A DNA stretch of 64,000 bases from Xaviernesmea oryzae (GCF_900177415.1 NZ_FXAF01000003.1:1-64000); one strand, 5' to 3'. Counted from the stretch's first letter, positions 34,761 through 43,642 are shown. Numbers and translations are program-made. Notes: generated by a model from the sequence alone, not told the origin.

Positions 34761-35604
34761 ACTGGCCGGTCAGCACCCCGAGCTGCCCCTCGTCCATGAC
34801 GGGACGGTTCCCCTGCCCGAAGGGCTCCGCGGCGGAGTCATGCTTCTCGGAAGTTTTGACGGGATGCATCGTGGGCATGCGGCGCTCGTGGCGGCGGGGC
34901 GTGAGACGGCCCGGCGAAGCGGTGGGCCGCTCTCCATCCTGCAATGCGATCCGCATCCGCGCGGCTTCTTTGCCGGCGCCTCCCGTTTCCGGGTTTCGAC
35001 GGGTGCGGCACAGATGCGAATGCTTGCCGATGCGGGGTTGGACTATGTCTATGCGCCGCGTTTCGATGCCGTCTTCGCGGGCATGCCGGCGGAGGAATTC
35101 GTGCTGCGGGTCTTGGTCGACCATCTCGGCATCGGCGGCGTCGTGGTCGGGCGCGATTTCCGCTTCGGCCGGAACCGGGACGGCGACGTTGCGTTGCTTG
35201 CGGCACTTTCGGCAAGCCTTCCCTTCAGTCTTACGGTGGTGGAGGACGAGACCGACGGCGGTTGCCGCATCTCCACCTCCGCCGTGCGCCACGCGATCGC
35301 GGCGGGCGACATCGGCGCCGGCACGGTGCTTCTCGGCCATGGTTGGCTGACGGAGATATCGTGCACAGGCGCCGACCGGTGGCGCTTCGCCGCCGACCAG
35401 ATATTGCCGCCACCCGGCCGCTGGGCGGTCGCGGCGCTCGACCTTGCGGGACGGCACCTGGCGGATTGCGTCCTAGAACTCGATGCCGCCGGCACCGCCC
35501 ATATGGCAGCACCACCCGGCACAGCCCTTATCACCTGGCTGCCGGCCGCCGGCGAACAGATTTCCCTCAAGCCTGAGATCAGGGGTGCCCATGCCCGACT
35601 ATGA
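34744..35604 (+). CDS. FAD synthase-like FMN adenylyltransferase (RibF N-domain) with degenerate kinase part
   Basis: A 286-residue RibF relative. The nucleotidyltransferase half is complete: the GSFDGMHRGH motif, DFRFGRNRDGD and STSAVRHAIAAGDI. The second half aligns only loosely with the riboflavin kinase domain (ILPPPGRWAVAA near its middle) and lacks the PTAN-type ATP-site motif, so it probably makes FAD from FMN but not FMN from riboflavin. The start overlaps the cysteine-hydrolase gene by 17 bases, and its stop overlaps the amidase start. A local FAD supply would make sense for a flavin hydroxylase pathway, although the hydroxylase beside it is now broken. The exact start is less certain because the ribosome-binding site is 13 bases away. 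Confidence 0.78.
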   Translation: MKPLPELAGQHPELPLVHDGTVPLPEGLRGGVMLLGSFDGMHRGHAALVAAGRETARRSGGPLSILQCDPHPRGFFAGASRFRVSTGAAQMRMLADAGLDYVYAPRFDAVFAGMPAEEFVLRVLVDHLGIGGVVVGRDFRFGRNRDGDVALLAALSASLPFSLTVVEDETDGGCRISTSAVRHAIAAGDIGAGTVLLGHGWLTEISCTGADRWRFAADQILPPPGRWAVAALDLAGRHLADCVLELDAAGTAHMAAPPGTALITWLPAAGEQISLKPEIRGAHARL

Positions 35605-37009
35605 AAACCCCGACGCGCTGGCGATGGCGGAGCTCGTCCGCCGCCGTGAGGTTCCGCCCACCTATTTCGTGGAACAGGCAGCGGCGCAGGCGTCCGCCGC
35701 CAATCCAGCCCTGAACGCCATCGTCCACGACTTTGCCCCCATGGAAAGCGCCAACTTCCAAGGGCCGTTCGCGGGAGTTCCGCTCTGGCTGAAGGACACG
35801 GGCGTCGCGATCAGGGGCGAGCGGATGAGTTCGGGAAGCCGGCTCTACGAAGACGTCCACAGCCCGGCGGACAGCACGGTCGGAACGCGCCTGCGCAGTG
35901 CAGGCTTCGTTTTCATGGGGCGTACGAATACGCCGGAGATGGCGCTCTCCTTCACGACGGAAGGGGAATTCTATGGCGCGGCAAAAAACCCCTGGGATCT
36001 GAGCCGCACGCCCGGCGGCTCCTCCGGCGGCGCGGCCGCGCTGGTCGGCGCGGGGGTCGTGCCGTTGACGCAGGCTTCGGACGGGGCCGGATCGATCCGT
36101 GTGCCTTCAGCGCATACCGGAACTTTCGGCTTCAAGCCGTCGCGCCTGCGCAATCCTCACGGGCCGGCTCAGGCCGAAGGGCTGGCTGGGATGTCGACCC
36201 TGCATGGCATTTCGCGCTCCGTGCGCGATAGCGCCGCCTTGCTCGACGTGACCCATGGTGCGGATATCGGCGATCCCTGGGCCTGCCCGTCGCCCTCCGG
36301 CACATTCCTCGAAGCGGCCGGCCGGCGGCCGAAACGGCTGAAGATCGGCATGCAGGTCGATGGGCCTGAGGGTTATCCACTTTCGCCCGAGGTGGTCGCA
36401 GCAGCCGAGGATGCGGGTAGGTTGCTGGCCGATCTCGGTCATATGGTGGAAATCGCTGCCCCTGCCTACGACAATCAGGCGCTCGCCCGAGCCTGGTTCA
36501 CCATCTCGGCCGTCAACGTTGCGCGGGGCGTCAGGAGCTTTGCCGCGGCGCGGCGGATCGCCGATCCGATGGCGCTGATGGAGCCGGTGAATGCCGAATG
36601 GGTGCGCCGGTCGGAAGCGATCTCGGGCGAGGACTATCTCGGTGCAGTGCAGGCGCTGCATGCTACGAGCCGCGCGATGGGCGCGTTTTTCCGGAAATAT
36701 GACATCTACCTGTCGCCGGTGACGGCGGAGGTGGCGCCGAAGCTCGGGCAGCTTGCCGGCACGGGTCTTGGAGTGGAGGAATTCTTCCATCGCTTCTGGG
36801 CGCACGCCCCGCTGACCGCCGTGTTCAACGCCTCCGGCTGCCCGGCCATGAGCGTGCCGCTTTACTGGACGGCCGAGGGCCTGCCGGTCGGCGTGCATTT
36901 CGGTGCGGCCTTCGGCGCCGAGGAACTTCTCTTTTCGCTGGCGGGGGAACTGGAGGCGGCGCGTCCCTGGGCCTCGCGTCGCCCGAAGCTGGAGGTTTTG
37001 AGCGCATGA
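35591..37009 (+). CDS. Amidase signature-family hydrolase (first)
   Basis: A 472-residue amidase. The Ser-cisSer-Lys triad is visible as K68 (GVPLWLKDTG), the Ser pair in TPGGSSGGAAA (144-145) and S168 (ASDGAGSIRVPS). It hydrolyses a linear amide or related C-N bond. ATG 35591 follows AGGGGTGCCC. The gene overlaps the FAD-synthase-like gene by 14 bases and the second amidase by 4. The two amidases belong to different subgroups, with low similarity outside the signature, so they are not a recent duplication. One could replace the missing N-formylmaleamate deformylase; that is only a guess from position. Confidence 0.9.
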   Translation: MPDYENPDALAMAELVRRREVPPTYFVEQAAAQASAANPALNAIVHDFAPMESANFQGPFAGVPLWLKDTGVAIRGERMSSGSRLYEDVHSPADSTVGTRLRSAGFVFMGRTNTPEMALSFTTEGEFYGAAKNPWDLSRTPGGSSGGAAALVGAGVVPLTQASDGAGSIRVPSAHTGTFGFKPSRLRNPHGPAQAEGLAGMSTLHGISRSVRDSAALLDVTHGADIGDPWACPSPSGTFLEAAGRRPKRLKIGMQVDGPEGYPLSPEVVAAAEDAGRLLADLGHMVEIAAPAYDNQALARAWFTISAVNVARGVRSFAAARRIADPMALMEPVNAEWVRRSEAISGEDYLGAVQALHATSRAMGAFFRKYDIYLSPVTAEVAPKLGQLAGTGLGVEEFFHRFWAHAPLTAVFNASGCPAMSVPLYWTAEGLPVGVHFGAAFGAEELLFSLAGELEAARPWASRRPKLEVLSA

Positions 37010-38316
37010 TCGACCCCATGACCGCGACCGCGCGCGGGATCGCCGCCGCAGTGAACGCGAAAGAACTCCACCCGTGGGAGGTGATCGAGGCCTATCTGGA
37101 ACGGATCGCCGCATTGGAGCCGGAGCTGAAGGCCTTCAGCTGGTTCGACCCGCAAACCGCGCGAGCCGCTGCGGAAGCCCCGATGGCCGGGCCGCTTGCG
37201 GGCGTTCCGTTCGGCATCAAGGACGTCTTCGATACGACCAGCATGCCCACAAGCTACGGTTCCGATGTTTATACGGGCTTCCGGCCGGCGCGGGATGCGA
37301 GCGCCGTGCATCTCGCCTCACGCGCCGGGGGCGTGGCCTTCGGCAAGACCGTGTCGACCGAGTTTGCCACCGCCGCACCCAATCTGACCTGCAACCCCTT
37401 CGATTCCGCCCGCACGCCGGGCGGCTCCTCCTCCGGTTCGGCGGCGGGGCTCGGGGCCGCCTTCTTTCCGCTCGCCTTCGGCACGCAGACATCCGGCTCG
37501 ACGCTCAGACCCGCTTCCTATTGCGGCGTGGTGGGCTACAAGGCGAGCCGCGGGCTGATCGACCGGACGGGCGTAAAGCCTCTTTCCGAAAGTCTCGACA
37601 TCGTCGGCCTGATGGCGCGGGACGTGCGGGACTGCGCCCTGTTCGCATCGGTCGTGGCGCGCAGAGCCGATCTCATGCCGGACGGGGAGACGAGGTCGGT
37701 GCCGCGCGTCGGGCTGTTCGCCCATGATCTCGCTGAGGCACCGTCGGCCGCCTCCATCGATGTGCTGGAAAAGGTGGCCGGGATCGTCGGATCGGTCCAG
37801 ACGGTCGGCGCTCCTCCGTGGTGGGAAGGGCTCGGCGCGGCACAGGCGGACGTCTTCGCCTGGGAAGCGTCGGCCGCGCTCAGACCTGAGCGGGACCTCC
37901 ATTGGGACCTCCTGAAACCCGCCACCCACGAGTTCCTGTCCCGTCAGGATGGGATCAGCTTCGAGCGCTGGCAAGCAGGGATCGCTGCGCGCGATGCGGC
38001 CCTTGCGGATCTCGACCGGCTCTTCGGGGATTGCGACCTGCTTATTACCCAGGCTGCGCCGGGCGAGGCCCCCATTGGCCTCGGATCGACCGGCAAGGCG
38101 GCCTACAACATCCGCTGGACATTGCTCGGAACGCCGTCCATCTCGATCCCCGCCGGCTTCGGCCCCGACGGGCTCCCCATCGGAGTCCAGCTCGTCGCGC
38201 GTCCCGGCGAGGACGCGAAACTTCTCATCTCGGCTGCCGCAGTGGAAGATGTTCTGCGCAAGGCAGGTGTTCCGGCACGGCCGGACGTAACGGATATGCC
38301 TGATGTCGTTCAATGA
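37006..38316 (+). CDS. Amidase signature-family hydrolase (second)
   Basis: A 436-residue amidase with catalytic Lys72 (GVPFGIKDVFD), the cis-Ser in TPGGSSSGSAAGLGA (about 142) and the nucleophile Ser165 (GTQTSGSTLRPAS). The middle and C-terminal parts resemble bacterial GatA-like or allophanate-hydrolase-related amidases of unknown substrate. The ATGA overlap with the first amidase, and a 14-base overlap with the AbrB-type gene, tie it into the same operon. No GatB/GatC partners are near, so a tRNA-dependent role is unlikely. Confidence 0.9.
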   Translation: MIDPMTATARGIAAAVNAKELHPWEVIEAYLERIAALEPELKAFSWFDPQTARAAAEAPMAGPLAGVPFGIKDVFDTTSMPTSYGSDVYTGFRPARDASAVHLASRAGGVAFGKTVSTEFATAAPNLTCNPFDSARTPGGSSSGSAAGLGAAFFPLAFGTQTSGSTLRPASYCGVVGYKASRGLIDRTGVKPLSESLDIVGLMARDVRDCALFASVVARRADLMPDGETRSVPRVGLFAHDLAEAPSAASIDVLEKVAGIVGSVQTVGAPPWWEGLGAAQADVFAWEASAALRPERDLHWDLLKPATHEFLSRQDGISFERWQAGIAARDAALADLDRLFGDCDLLITQAAPGEAPIGLGSTGKAAYNIRWTLLGTPSISIPAGFGPDGLPIGVQLVARPGEDAKLLISAAAVEDVLRKAGVPARPDVTDMPDVVQ

Positions 38317-39382
38317 TCTTGGCCGCCTGCCTCGTCTTCAGCAATGGATGCTTCTCGCGGCCGGTGGCATCGGCCTCGGGCTCGCGATGGAGGTTGTCCA
38401 TGTTCCTGCCGCGCTTCTGCTCGGGCCGATCGTCTGGAGCGCTTTCCTCGGCATGCGGGGATTGAATATCCGGATACCGCGCCCTGGCTACAATTTCGGA
38501 CAGGCCGCGGCCGGCGCCCTCATCGCCTTGCATCTCGATCCGCAAATCCTTGCCAAGACCGTGGAGATCTGGCCGCTCGTGCTGCTCTTCGTGATCCTGA
38601 CCCTGCTGCTTGCCTGTGCGGTGGGGCTGGTGGCGACCCGGCTCACAGGTCTCGACAGCGAGGTCGCGGTCTGGGGCTTCATGCCGGGCATGGCGGGAAC
38701 CATGATCGCGCTTGCCCACGAGCGCGGACTGGACAGCCGCATGGTCGCCTTCATCCAGATCCTGAGACTGCTCATGGTGATCGCCGCAATGGTCGCCTTC
38801 GGTGCGCTCCTCACCGGACCGGCTGTGCCACACGATGCCGCCCTTCAGGAGCAGGGCTTGCTTGCGCTCGTCACGACTTTGCTGGTGGTGGGGCTTGGCA
38901 TGGTGGCGGGACGCTGGCTGCCGATGATCCCGGCGGGCGCCTCGCTCATCCCGATCTTCGTCGGTGGCGCGCTTTGCGTCAGCGGTGTCCCTATCGCAGT
39001 GCCGCACTGGCTCGTCACCATCGCCTTCTTCTGGCTTGGGTCGCAGACCGGCCTGCGCTTTACGCCGGAAATGCTCCGTGTCGGGTCCAAGGCCCTGCCG
39101 ATGCTGTTCCTCGCCGGGCTGTTGCTGCTCGTGCTGTGCGGCTTTTCGGGTGCACTGCTCTCGATTGTCGCGGGCACCGACCTGATGACCTCCACCCTGG
39201 CGACCGTGCCGGGCTCGATCGATTCGATCGCGCTGATCTCCGCGTCGACCGGCTCCGACATGTCGTTCATCATGACGCTGCAGACCACCCGGCTTTTCGC
39301 CGTGGTGCTGTTTGGACCATACATAGCGCGCGCGATGCTTCATCTCGCCATGCGCATGCGTATCCGGACGGGAGCAGGGTAG
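38303..39382 (+). CDS. AbrB-type (GntP-unrelated) membrane protein, possible transporter
   Basis: A 359-residue integral membrane protein of the AbrB family (often misnamed ammonia monooxygenase). It has about ten hydrophobic segments arranged as two similar halves, each with a GLxMxxxxVPAA/P-type start and a conserved MPGMAGTM or VPGSIDSI loop. The family duplication is visible in GFMPGMAGTMIALAHERGLD against TVPGSIDSIALISAS. The molecular role of the family is unproven; export or regulation linked to amide or ammonia metabolism has been proposed. It ends the operon that begins at the nicX-like gene. Confidence 0.85.
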   Translation: MSFNDLGRLPRLQQWMLLAAGGIGLGLAMEVVHVPAALLLGPIVWSAFLGMRGLNIRIPRPGYNFGQAAAGALIALHLDPQILAKTVEIWPLVLLFVILTLLLACAVGLVATRLTGLDSEVAVWGFMPGMAGTMIALAHERGLDSRMVAFIQILRLLMVIAAMVAFGALLTGPAVPHDAALQEQGLLALVTTLLVVGLGMVAGRWLPMIPAGASLIPIFVGGALCVSGVPIAVPHWLVTIAFFWLGSQTGLRFTPEMLRVGSKALPMLFLAGLLLLVLCGFSGALLSIVAGTDLMTSTLATVPGSIDSIALISASTGSDMSFIMTLQTTRLFAVVLFGPYIARAMLHLAMRMRIRTGAG

Positions 39383-39470
39383 TGCCAGCTGCTGTCCCTG
39401 GAATTGAATTCGCGACTTGATCTCATACCGGTCCTTTGCGATCCGTCCCGGCGATGCTGGTAAGAACTAT

Positions 39471-39569
39471 CTTAAGGGAATTGCATTTTCCCGCGGCGGA
39501 CCGTGGCTGATCGAAGTGCCGCTGGCGATCGAGAGCGAGGTGAGCCCATGGGGGTTCATTCACGGATGA
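39471..39569 (+). pseudogene. C-terminal remnant of a ThDP-dependent (acetolactate synthase-like) gene
   Basis: In the 290-base gap a short frame ends with GGPWLIEVPLAIESEVSPW then GFIHG and a TGA. This closely resembles the last ~30 residues of acetolactate-synthase-type ThDP enzymes (GPxLIEVPVD...SPWEFIH). Nothing upstream in frame looks like such an enzyme, so I read it as a deletion scar. The rest of the gap (39383-39470 and 39570-39676) holds the start region of the next gene and no other recognisable feature. Confidence 0.45.
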
Positions 39570-39676
39570 TCCGTCCATAGCAAATATCGTTCATCATCGA
39601 CAGAAAACCCTATCGCGATGACAGGGAGCCATATAAGCTCGTGCCCAAGAATTCGATCCGGGGAGGGTATCGTTTC

Positions 39677-40651
39677 GTGGCATCAAAGCAGAACACCGTC
39701 CGCATCGTCATCCTCACCGCAGTGCTGCCGGCATCGGTCGTCGCCACGCTGGAAGGTATGGGCGGGAAGCGCATGGCCGTCGAGGATGTGCTCGCCGGCG
39801 GCTCGATCGCCGGCATCGAGGTGCTGGTCACCGATCCGGGAGTGGGTGCCAGTGCGGACGTGCTTGTCAAATTCCCGGACCTGAGGCTGGTTGCCTGTTA
39901 CGGCATCGGCATCGACGCGATCCATTTGCCGACGGCGAAGGCGCGAGGCATCGGCATTTGCAACACGCCGGGCCTGCTGACGGAAGACGTCGCAGACCTC
40001 GCCATGGCGCTGATGCTGGCGTCGGCGCGGGATATCGTCCGACAGAATGAATATGTCCGCGAAGGCCAATGGAAGACGTTTGCCGCAAAAGTGCCGCTCA
40101 GCCGATCGCTCAAGGACAAGGCGATCGGGATCGTCGGGCTCGGCAATATCGGTGCGGCGATCGCCGAACGTGCGGCCGCCTTCCGCATGCGCGTTTCCTA
40201 TCATGGACCTCGCCAGAAACCGGTATCGTACCGTTACATGCCCGATCTCGCCGCCATGGCGGCCGAGAGCGATTTTCTCGTCATCGCCAGCCGTGGCGGC
40301 GAGGAGACGCGAAACATCGTCAACCGGCAGGTGCTTGAAGCACTCGGTCCCGATGGCACGCTGGTGAATGTCGCCCGCGGTTCGATCGTCGACGAGACGG
40401 CGCTGATTGACGTTCTGGAGACCGGCAAGCTCGGTTTCGCGGCGCTCGATGTCTTCGCCAGCGAACCTAATGTGCCGGAAAGACTGCGTGGTCTTTCGAA
40501 CGTCATCATGACGCCGCATCAGGGTAGCGCCACCACCGATACCCGCCTCGCGATGGCTCTTTTGCTGGTCGAGAATGTCGAGGCTTATTTCTCCGGAGCA
40601 CCGCTGCCGACGCCGGTCGTTCCGGTCGCAATCTGGGCTTTTGAACTATAG
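39677..40651 (+). CDS. D-2-hydroxyacid dehydrogenase (glyoxylate/hydroxypyruvate reductase-like)
   Basis: A 324-residue NAD(P) dehydrogenase. The Rossmann motif is GIVGLGNIGAAIAERAAAF. The catalytic Arg lies in VIASRGGEETRN, the Glu in DVFASEPNVPE and the His in MTPHQGSAT. I prefer GTG 39677 (GGGGAGGG about 10 bases upstream) to the GTG at 39641. It reduces 2-oxo acids or oxidises D-2-hydroxy acids. It is 12 bases before a class II aldolase gene, so the pair may handle a hydroxy-aldol intermediate, for example glyoxylate or hydroxypyruvate release. The preceding gap suggests its own promoter. Confidence 0.9.
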   Translation: MASKQNTVRIVILTAVLPASVVATLEGMGGKRMAVEDVLAGGSIAGIEVLVTDPGVGASADVLVKFPDLRLVACYGIGIDAIHLPTAKARGIGICNTPGLLTEDVADLAMALMLASARDIVRQNEYVREGQWKTFAAKVPLSRSLKDKAIGIVGLGNIGAAIAERAAAFRMRVSYHGPRQKPVSYRYMPDLAAMAAESDFLVIASRGGEETRNIVNRQVLEALGPDGTLVNVARGSIVDETALIDVLETGKLGFAALDVFASEPNVPERLRGLSNVIMTPHQGSATTDTRLAMALLLVENVEAYFSGAPLPTPVVPVAIWAFEL

Positions 40652-40663
40652 GGAGGTAGTGAA

Positions 40664-41476
40664 ATGGCATTCCAGCGTCACGTCATCGGTCTTGAAGAGC
40701 AAGGCGACAATCAAGAGGTGGTCACCGAATTCGACCGGTCGTCGATCACCGAGGAGGAATGGGCCGTCCGTGTCGATCTCGCCGCCGCCTACCGGCTGGC
40801 CGCGCTGAATGGCTGGGACGACCTCATCTATACGCATATCTCCGCCCGCGTGCCGGGCACCGACAATCACTTCCTGATCAACCCGTTCGGGCTTGCCTTC
40901 GACGAGATCAAGGCGAGCAACCTCGTGAAGATCGACCACGAGGCGAAGATCATCGGCAAGTCGGACTATCCGGTGAACGGCGCGGGCTTCGTCATTCATC
41001 ACGCCGTCCACAAGGCCCGGCATGAACTCAACTGCGTCATGCACCTGCATACCGAGGCCGGCATGGCGCTTTCCATGCTCGATTGCGGTCTTCTGCCGCT
41101 CTCGCAGCACTCGATGTTCTTCTATAATCGTATCGGCTACCATGGATACGAGGGCCTGGCGCTCAACATGGACGAACAGGAGCGGCTGATCCGCGACCTT
41201 GGCCCGCACAAGAACATGATCCTTAAGAACCACGGTACGCTGACGACGGGCGAGACGGTGGGAGAGGCGTTCGTTTGGACCTTCTGGCTGGAAAAGGCCG
41301 CCCGCGCCCAGCTCGCCGCCATGGCCGCTCAGCCGCAAGGCCTCACCATTCCGGAAGAGAAGATCGCCGAGCTGACCGCGCATATGTACGAGATGTCACC
41401 GGCCAAGCCGGGTCTCAAGGAATGGCCCGCGATGCTGAGGAAGCTGGATCGGATCGACCCGTCGTACCGGGATTGA
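40664..41476 (+). CDS. Class II aldolase/adducin-family protein
   Basis: A 270-residue class II aldolase-fold protein. Metal ligands are visible in CVMHLHTEAG (two His) and in KNHGTLTTG (third His), with TYTHIS-like YTHISAR near the N-terminus. AGGGAGGTAGTGAA precedes the ATG. Members cleave phosphorylated sugars (fuculose-type) or act as decarboxylases or other lyases in hydroxy-acid degradation. The N-terminal ~45 residues are longer than in fuculose aldolases, as in the catabolic adducin-like group. A strong terminator hairpin follows at 41497. Confidence 0.9.
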   Translation: MAFQRHVIGLEEQGDNQEVVTEFDRSSITEEEWAVRVDLAAAYRLAALNGWDDLIYTHISARVPGTDNHFLINPFGLAFDEIKASNLVKIDHEAKIIGKSDYPVNGAGFVIHHAVHKARHELNCVMHLHTEAGMALSMLDCGLLPLSQHSMFFYNRIGYHGYEGLALNMDEQERLIRDLGPHKNMILKNHGTLTTGETVGEAFVWTFWLEKAARAQLAAMAAQPQGLTIPEEKIAELTAHMYEMSPAKPGLKEWPAMLRKLDRIDPSYRD

Positions 41477-41496
41477 ATATTTGGGCTGCAGAGACG

Positions 41497-41526
41497 AAGA
41501 AAGCCGGCGTTTCCGCCGGCTTTCTT
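41497..41526 (+). terminator. Rho-independent terminator between convergent units
   Basis: A perfect 12-base stem (AAGAAAGCCGGC / GCCGGCTTTCTT) with a 6-base loop, whose right arm is T-rich and is followed by GTTT. It lies 20 bases after the aldolase stop. The A-rich left arm would supply a T-rich 3' end on the other strand, so it may serve both converging units. Confidence 0.85.
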
Positions 41527-41550
41527 GTTTGGCTCTCGGGCCTTCGCGTT

Positions 41551-41575
41551 CAAAACGCTCCACTGGAGCGTTTTG
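41551..41575 (-). terminator. Second palindrome behind the tctC cluster
   Basis: A 25-base palindrome (12-base arms CAAAACGCTCCA and its complement around one base) lies 22 bases past the last tctC stop on the minus strand. The T-rich right arm on either strand fits a terminator for the Tct operon, or a read-through barrier between the converging genes. Confidence 0.6.
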
Positions 41576-41596
41576 CCGGTTGAAGGTCGTCACAGC

Positions 41597-42580
41597 TCAC
41601 TGCTGCGGGATCTGCGCGATCCGGACGTATTCCTTCCACTCATCGACGGTCTTGGCCATCAGGGCCTGGGCTTCGGCCGGCGTGGTGATGTAGGCGTCGC
41701 CGCCCTGGTCGGCCAGGAACTTGACGGTATCGGGCTCTGCCAGAACCGTGTTGAACCAGCCGTTGATCTTCGTGACGATATCGTCCGGCGTGCCCTTGGC
41801 AACCATGGCGCCCCACCAGCCGAGCTGGTCGATGTCAAAGCCCTGTTCCTTCAGCGTCGGAATATCCGGAGCGCCCTTCATGCGCTCGGCAGCGCCGACG
41901 CCAAGAATGCGCAGGCGGTTCTGACGCTGCTGCGACAGGGCGAAGACCGGGTCATACGAGCCCCAATCCATCGCGCCGCTGGTGATGTCGTTCAGCGAGT
42001 CCGCGGCGGTCTTGTACTGGACGGCAACCGTGTCGAGACCGGCGGTCTGCTTGTAGACCTCGGCCAGAACCTTGCCGGACGTGGCGTTCACGGCATAAGA
42101 ACCGCCGTCGCCCTTTTCCTTCATGGCGGCGGTCAATTCCTTCATGTCCTTGTACGGGCTGTCCGGAGCGACAGCGATCATGAAGGCCTGCTTATTGACG
42201 GTGGCGATCGTCATCAGATCGGTGACGACGTTGATCGGCGGCTTTTTCATGATCCACATGTTGCCGGCGATCGAGTTGCCGGAATGAACGAAGATCGTAT
42301 AGCCGTCCGGCTTGGAGCGGGCGGTGTATTCTGCAGCAATGTTGCTGAGCGCACCCGGCTTGTTCTCGACGATGATCGTGGCACCCGAGACCTTTGCGAC
42401 CTTGTCGGCGAAATAGCGGACGAGAACGTCGGCGCCGCTGCCTGCCGGGAAGGCGCAGACGAAGGTGATCGTCTGGTCCGGATAAGCAGCTTGAGCTGGA
42501 GTGACATGTGCAACTTGCGCGACCGCCAGCATCGCCATGGCGGCGGTGGCTTGCGCAATCTTCTTAAGCCATTTTCTCAC
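41597..42580 (-). CDS. tctC: Tripartite tricarboxylate transporter binding protein TctC/Bug (third in tandem)
   Basis: A 327-residue periplasmic Bug-type binding protein with a Sec signal peptide and a GTG start (42580) preceded by GGAGATAAAA. Family blocks are YPDQTITFVCAFPAGSGAD and VENKPGALSN, then SGKVLAEVYKQ and DIDQLGWWG. It is the most diverged of three consecutive paralogues. For instance, its cleft region reads HSGNSIAGNMWIM where the other two have HSGTSTAANMSLF. Bug proteins bind carboxylates, including aromatic ones. It is the last gene of the operon. Confidence 0.93.
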   Translation of the reverse strand: MRKWLKKIAQATAAMAMLAVAQVAHVTPAQAAYPDQTITFVCAFPAGSGADVLVRYFADKVAKVSGATIIVENKPGALSNIAAEYTARSKPDGYTIFVHSGNSIAGNMWIMKKPPINVVTDLMTIATVNKQAFMIAVAPDSPYKDMKELTAAMKEKGDGGSYAVNATSGKVLAEVYKQTAGLDTVAVQYKTAADSLNDITSGAMDWGSYDPVFALSQQRQNRLRILGVGAAERMKGAPDIPTLKEQGFDIDQLGWWGAMVAKGTPDDIVTKINGWFNTVLAEPDTVKFLADQGGDAYITTPAEAQALMAKTVDEWKEYVRIAQIPQQ

Positions 42581-42661
42581 TTTTATCTCCTATGGCGGTT
42601 AGTAAGGCTCCCTGAGAAGAACCTGCCGCAATATGGCGACAGGGTCTTTCTATTCGGTTGA

Positions 42662-43642
42662 TTAATTCTGCGGAATCTTGGCCAAGGCCACATAAGTTTT
42701 CCACTCTTCTACGGTCTTGGCGAGGAGTTCCTGTCCCTCGTCCGGCGTGCCGATATAGACGTCTCCTCCAAACTTGCCGAGGAAGGCGACGGTGTCCGGC
42801 TGGGCCAGGATCTCGTTGAAGAGCGCGTTGATCTTCTCGACGATCGGCCGCGGCGTAGCCTTCGGTACGAAGGAGCCCCACCAGCCGAGCTGGTCGATGT
42901 CGTAACCCTGCTCCTTGGCTGTGGGCACGTCCGGGATCGACTTCAGCCGGACCGGCGAACCGGAAGCCAGGATGCGCAACCGCTTTTCCTTGGCCTGCGA
43001 GAGCGCGAAGACCGGGTCGTGGACGCCATAGTCGATCGCGCCGCTCAGCATGTCGTTGAGCGAATCGTTGGCGTCCTTGAAGTTGACCTCGACCGGCTCG
43101 ACGCCGGCGATCTGCTTGTAGACCTCGCCCAGCACCTTGCCCGAGGTCGCCGCCGTCGCATAGCTGGCGTCCGATCCCTTTTCCTTCAGCATGGCCGACA
43201 GCTCCTTCAGGTCTTTGATAGGGCTGTCATGGGCGATCACGAACATGAAGGCTTGCTTGTTGATGAAGGACGTCGTTTGCAACTCCTTCACGACGTCGAT
43301 CGGCGGCGCCTTGAAGAGCGACATGTTGGCGGCGGTCGACGTGCCGGAATGAACATAGATCGTGTAGCCGTCCGGCTTGGCGCGGGCGGTGTACTGCGCG
43401 GCGATGTTGCCCGCCGCACCTGGCTTGTTTTCGACGATGACGGTCTGGCCCGCAACCTTGGCGAACTTGTCGGCGAAGTAACGGACGAGCACGTCGGCGC
43501 CGCTTCCGGGCGGAAACGCACAGATGAAGGTGATTTGACCGTTCGGGTAGGCACCCTGCGCGGATGCGCCGGCAGGAGCCAAGGCGGCTGCAGCGGTGAG
43601 CGCCATGAGATTGCGGCGTGTGATTTCGATACGAATAGGCAT
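42662..43642 (-). CDS. tctC: Tripartite tricarboxylate transporter binding protein TctC/Bug (second in tandem)
   Basis: A 326-residue Bug-type periplasmic binding protein. The N-terminus (MPIRIEITRRNLMALTAAAA) looks like a Tat-type signal. It shares HSGTSTAANMSLFKAPPIDV and DIDQLGWWGSFVPK with the first copy. GGGAGGATTGA precedes the ATG. It lies between the other two tctC genes with spacers of 38 and 81 bases. A difference in the loop after YKQIAGVEPVEVNFKD suggests different ligand preference. Confidence 0.93.
   Translation of the reverse strand: MPIRIEITRRNLMALTAAAALAPAGASAQGAYPNGQITFICAFPPGSGADVLVRYFADKFAKVAGQTVIVENKPGAAGNIAAQYTARAKPDGYTIYVHSGTSTAANMSLFKAPPIDVVKELQTTSFINKQAFMFVIAHDSPIKDLKELSAMLKEKGSDASYATAATSGKVLGEVYKQIAGVEPVEVNFKDANDSLNDMLSGAIDYGVHDPVFALSQAKEKRLRILASGSPVRLKSIPDVPTAKEQGYDIDQLGWWGSFVPKATPRPIVEKINALFNEILAQPDTVAFLGKFGGDVYIGTPDEGQELLAKTVEEWKTYVALAKIPQN

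Noticed and set aside
37006..38316. GatA subunit of a tRNA-dependent amidotransferase
   Set aside because: No gatB or gatC is nearby and the gene is embedded in a catabolic operon beside another amidase.
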